From Cyclina sinensis (lineage: Eukaryota; Mollusca; Bivalvia; Venerida; Veneridae), in the NCBI GenBank assembly GCA_012932295.1, contig JAAONU010000001.1, positions 33,883,449 to 33,947,448 of the forward strand: DNA of 64,000 nt, read 5' to 3'. How positions within the stretch are numbered: position 1 is the first letter of the stretch; each line of letters starts with the position of its first letter. The translations under genes were made by a program, and so were the position numbers. The notes below the pieces were generated by a model. That model was given only the letters and a program-made list of their open reading frames with translations, was not told where the DNA came from and made no database searches. This document shows, in pieces, positions 62,401-64,000 of this stretch.

Positions 62401-63642
62401 CAATTTATAAAAAAGATAGCTGTACCCAGAGTGTGCAAACTCAAGCCTGGTAAGGCAATCTGGCATGTAAAACCACTGCGCTAGACCACTGAACCAAAGA
62501 ATTGATTCCCTGATTAAGTCAAGCAGTTATGTTATACAAACACAAGTAGATTTGAATCCAACGGTAACAGTAGACAAACTAGGTCCTGTTAGGATGATAT
62601 TTTCGGAATGGTAGCTACATACATGTTCATTTCTATTTCAGAAATCGAATGGAGAACCTTTCTTTAATGCTGATGCAGCATTCACCTTGGCCTATGCCAT
62701 TATTATGCTGAATGTGGATCAACACAATCATAATGTCAAGAAACAAAATATACCAATGACTGTTGAGGTAATTTAGTTATACATATTTCATTAGAAATAA
62801 TTATTTGTCTGTTTTCAGGGTATAAATTCATATAAATTCCATGTCTACTGTACGAGGCAATGCTCACTATCTTCTGTCATGTTTATATAGCATGTACTGT
62901 TAAAAAATTTTCCCTCTTAAGTTTGTAGTATCCTCATAATTATGATTAAGCATTGTAGACTTAGGGTTTCTAAGAGAAAATGTTACCATAAAAGAAAATC
63001 ATCTTGGCAAATCACAAAGTGCACTACATAAAGAAAATGAGAGTCATTCCAGTGAAACATATATCACATCGCAGGAAGGCACTTGCAGAATTTTTCCTTC
63101 CTGGGGTGCGATAAATGTTTTAATGGATTTTTTTTTTTAATTGGAATCGAGAATTTTCATTTAGATAAAGAAAATTTATTGATATAAATCTGTTTTAGCA
63201 ATTCAAGAAGAACCTTACCAGGACAAATGGTGGGGAAGATTTTGAGAGTGAAATGCTTGTGGAAATTTATAATGCCATAAAGTACGTTTATAAATTTTTA
63301 CTGCTGCTCTGTATTCGTAATGTTGATGTAGCCTATGAATTCATTAGGATATGAAAAAAATTGAAATGATAAAAGATATTTGAAAGAAGTAAATACATGT
63401 ATACAATCATTAAAAATTGAAAAAATCATTGAATAATTTCAAACTTTCTCTGAGAAAATGCATAAGGAATCTAGTAAGTGAAAATGTTTGTCTGCGTATT
63501 TGTGATATAGCTAAGATATGGTATGTTAGAACAAATTGTCCTTTCATAGAACATCTAGATATTCTGATTTTGTTTTAGAACTGAAGAAATAGTAATGCCA
63601 TCAGAACATACAGGTCTGGTCAGAGAAAACTACCTTTGGAAG
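48418..63642 (+). CDS. GBF1: Golgi-specific brefeldin A-resistance guanine nucleotide exchange factor 1 (5' part)
   Basis: It activates Arf1 at the cis-Golgi by GDP/GTP exchange, enabling COPI coat recruitment. Nineteen coding exons: 48418-48586, 48987-49118, 51409-51527, 52194-52302, 52757-52866, 53193-53468, 53776-53946, 54531-54635, 56362-56659, 57030-57250, 57666-57764, 58113-58307, 59685-59961, 60256-60371, 60984-61186, 61772-61895, 62642-62767, 63199-63281, 63579-63642. They total 2,997 bases, exactly 999 codons, with all phases compatible and GT-AG borders. Start: the first ATG after an acceptor at 48411-48412, followed by [14 protein letters not shown], the conserved GBF1 N-terminus. 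Domain order DCB, linker, HUS, Sec7 matches GBF1 rather than BIG or cytohesin. The gene leaves the window inside Sec7, so the C-terminal HDS domains are not seen. Confidence 0.97.
49332..50657 (-). mobile_element. Mariner transposon with TIRs and TA duplication
   Basis: The ends cgagggtgcatcaataaatt (from 49332) and its reverse complement (ending 50657) are perfect for about 28 bp. TA flanks both sides (49330-49331; 50658-50659). The length of 1,326 bp is typical for mariner. It is inserted in GBF1 intron 2 in reverse orientation. Confidence 0.93.
49404..50467 (-). pseudogene. Mariner transposase (DD34D type), inactivated
   Basis: The ATG at 50467 starts [18 protein letters not shown] one-base deletion in an A-run near 50414-50416 shifts the frame, after which the remainder is open to 49404. 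Visible are the second helix-turn-helix ([16 protein letters not shown]), the first catalytic Asp ([10 protein letters not shown]), and the third ([10 protein letters not shown]). The second catalytic position reads HHNNALSH where the family has H-D-N, an Asp to Asn change; the 34-residue spacing to the third Asp identifies the DD34D type. Frameshift and Asn substitution both argue that it is dead. Confidence 0.9.
51886..52193 (+). repeat. 65-bp tandem array resembling exon 4 and its acceptor
   Basis: Units begin at 51886, 51951, 52016, 52081 and 52146 with ctgtagtacttcttaccaat (the last is variant). Each ends in a pyrimidine tract, ctttttccttcatg. In the last copy this is cttttttcttcag, the acceptor used by exon 4 (52194). 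Exon 4 then continues gctgctggggtactacttac aaatgag, which aligns with the unit's gtagctgtagtacttcttac caatgaa. The array therefore looks like repeated copies of the exon 4 start plus its acceptor. Confidence 0.85.
53776..56659 (+). CDS. GBF1: GBF1 exons 7-9: variable linker
   Basis: Residues about 306-496. This Ser/Thr/acidic-rich stretch has low complexity ([23 protein letters not shown], a repeated MADTS motif, HHHHGHE) and little conservation, as in other animals, where it separates DCB from HUS. The exons are supported by phase (0, 0, 1) and by the conserved flanking segment [11 protein letters not shown], which matches the region just before HUS. Confidence 0.85.
54139..54415 (+). mobile_element. 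tRNA-derived SINE copy in GBF1 intron 7
   Basis: The head (tcagtggtccagtagttaca, aacaagtttgatctccc) and body (gatgagacagaatgagatcc) match the block order of the copy at 21130. It ends in an aataaataaact tail. Confidence 0.65.
55190..56225. repeat. Divergent tandem repeat, about 165-bp unit, in GBF1 intron 8
   Basis: Recurring phrases: taccaagattgttcaaactt, tggccctggggtcattttnn, agatgttttacatagactta, aaaattcttcttgtatgaaa and accacaag. Instances of the ttcaaa-type phrase lie near 55230, 55377, 55541, 55710, 55885, 56049 and 56207. Individual units are 60-80% similar by eye. ORFs within it are accidental. Confidence 0.8.
57030..59961 (+). CDS. GBF1: GBF1 exons 10-13: HUS domain
   Basis: Residues about 497-760. 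Conserved segments are [60 protein letters not shown] and the HUS box NYDCD (residues about 648-652) followed by [20 protein letters not shown]. The HUS box is important for DCB-HUS interaction in large Arf-GEFs. Exon 13 also carries a variable tail before Sec7 (Pro/Gly-rich, about residues 710-760). Intron 12 contains a repeat element. Confidence 0.95.
58593..59482. mobile_element. Repeat element with hairpin end and about 156-bp internal repeats
   Basis: The left end is itself a hairpin: tatgtctcccccc and tgggggagacata around aaaaa (58593-58622). The right end ggggggagacatatg (59468-59482) is the reverse complement of the left terminus. Inside are copies of a 156-157-bp unit (aaaatcgtgtccgctctgta, cttgaaggatttttatgaaa, tctcaaggtcaaggt) starting near 58675, 58831, 58988, 59117 and 59276, after a (GTCC/GTCT)n tract. 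A second gggggagacatattg at about 59066 indicates two joined or nested copies. It lies in GBF1 intron 12. Confidence 0.8.
60256..63642 (+). CDS. GBF1: GBF1 exons 14-19: start of Sec7 domain
   Basis: Residues about 761-999. Sec7 begins around [20 protein letters not shown]. The catalytic glutamic finger lies in [17 protein letters not shown] (exon 16, Glu at about residue 892); this Glu displaces the Arf-bound nucleotide. It is followed by the hydrophobic groove segment [20 protein letters not shown] (exon 17) and the segment [20 protein letters not shown] at the end. The glutamate is intact, so an active exchange factor is expected. Confidence 0.96.
62425..62560 (-). mobile_element. SINE copy in GBF1 intron 16
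   Basis: On the minus strand it reads taatcagggaatcaattctt then tggttcagtggtctagcgca and caggcttgagtttgcac. These are the same phrases as in the copies at 3545 and 37.8 kb, in the same order. Confidence 0.6.
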
Positions 63643-64000
63643 GTAAATAATCATATTCAGCCTTATAACTGTTGAATTGTGTTTTTATAGTGAATAATGT
63701 TTGATCTCTTAGTGACATGAAAGCATTGTATTTTTGCACCACTTCTTTTATTATTGTACTGATTAAGAAAAAACTTTAAAGCGAACGTTTGCATAATTTT
63801 CAAGGACTCCTCAGTTTGTTAATAATACAAAAACATTGAAGCATTATTGGCCATCTTGCTTGTGAAAACTGAGATAGGTGTAGTATTTCACATTATAATT
63901 GATACAGATTACAATAAATTTATTCCTAACAACTGTAATCACACATGAATATGATTTTTATATTCTTGTAGTTTCCCCCCACCCCCACACACAAACACAA

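Overview
The window is AT-rich, intron-rich animal DNA, most likely from a bivalve or other lophotrochozoan. This rests on split vertebrate-like genes (PGS1, GBF1), many tRNA-derived SINEs, and divergent tandem repeats of roughly 155-165 bp of a kind common in clams and mussels. There are no operons; genes occupy short exons separated by repeat-filled introns. Species assignment is inference.

Layout. (1) 1-6.75 kb: candidate exons of an unrecognised plus-strand gene entering from the left, with an intronic segment duplicated at a 1,268-bp offset and a 42-bp minisatellite. (2) 7.6-14.0 kb: an old minus-strand L1/Tx1-like LINE interrupted by a younger, 5'-truncated plus-strand LINE (9036-12468) with a 10-bp target-site duplication. 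(3) 14.5-15.5 kb: a foldback element with AT-rich tandem arms. (4) 18.2-22.2 kb: two exons of a minus-strand class A GPCR. (5) 24.6-26.2 kb: a complete four-exon plus-strand gene for a 128-aa secreted cysteine-rich protein, recognised by splice-phase agreement across all exons. (6) 30.3-38.8 kb: PGS1 (mitochondrial phosphatidylglycerophosphate synthase) on the minus strand, eight exons. (7) 40-46.3 kb: two cases of a transposable element inserted in another, both provable from the sequence. (8) 48.4-64 kb: GBF1 (Arf guanine-nucleotide exchange factor of the Golgi) on the plus strand, the first 19 coding exons (999 codons), running off the right edge inside the Sec7 domain.

PGS1 and GBF1 are divergent neighbours separated by about 9.6 kb. 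They act in unrelated processes (cardiolipin synthesis; Golgi vesicle traffic), so no functional partnership is claimed. Their introns contain decayed DNA transposons (a Tc1-like element in PGS1, a mariner in GBF1) and many SINEs. The most interesting observations are the unannotated cysteine-rich secreted gene, a 65-bp tandem array in GBF1 that appears to derive from its own exon 4 and splice acceptor, and the reconstructable nested insertions.
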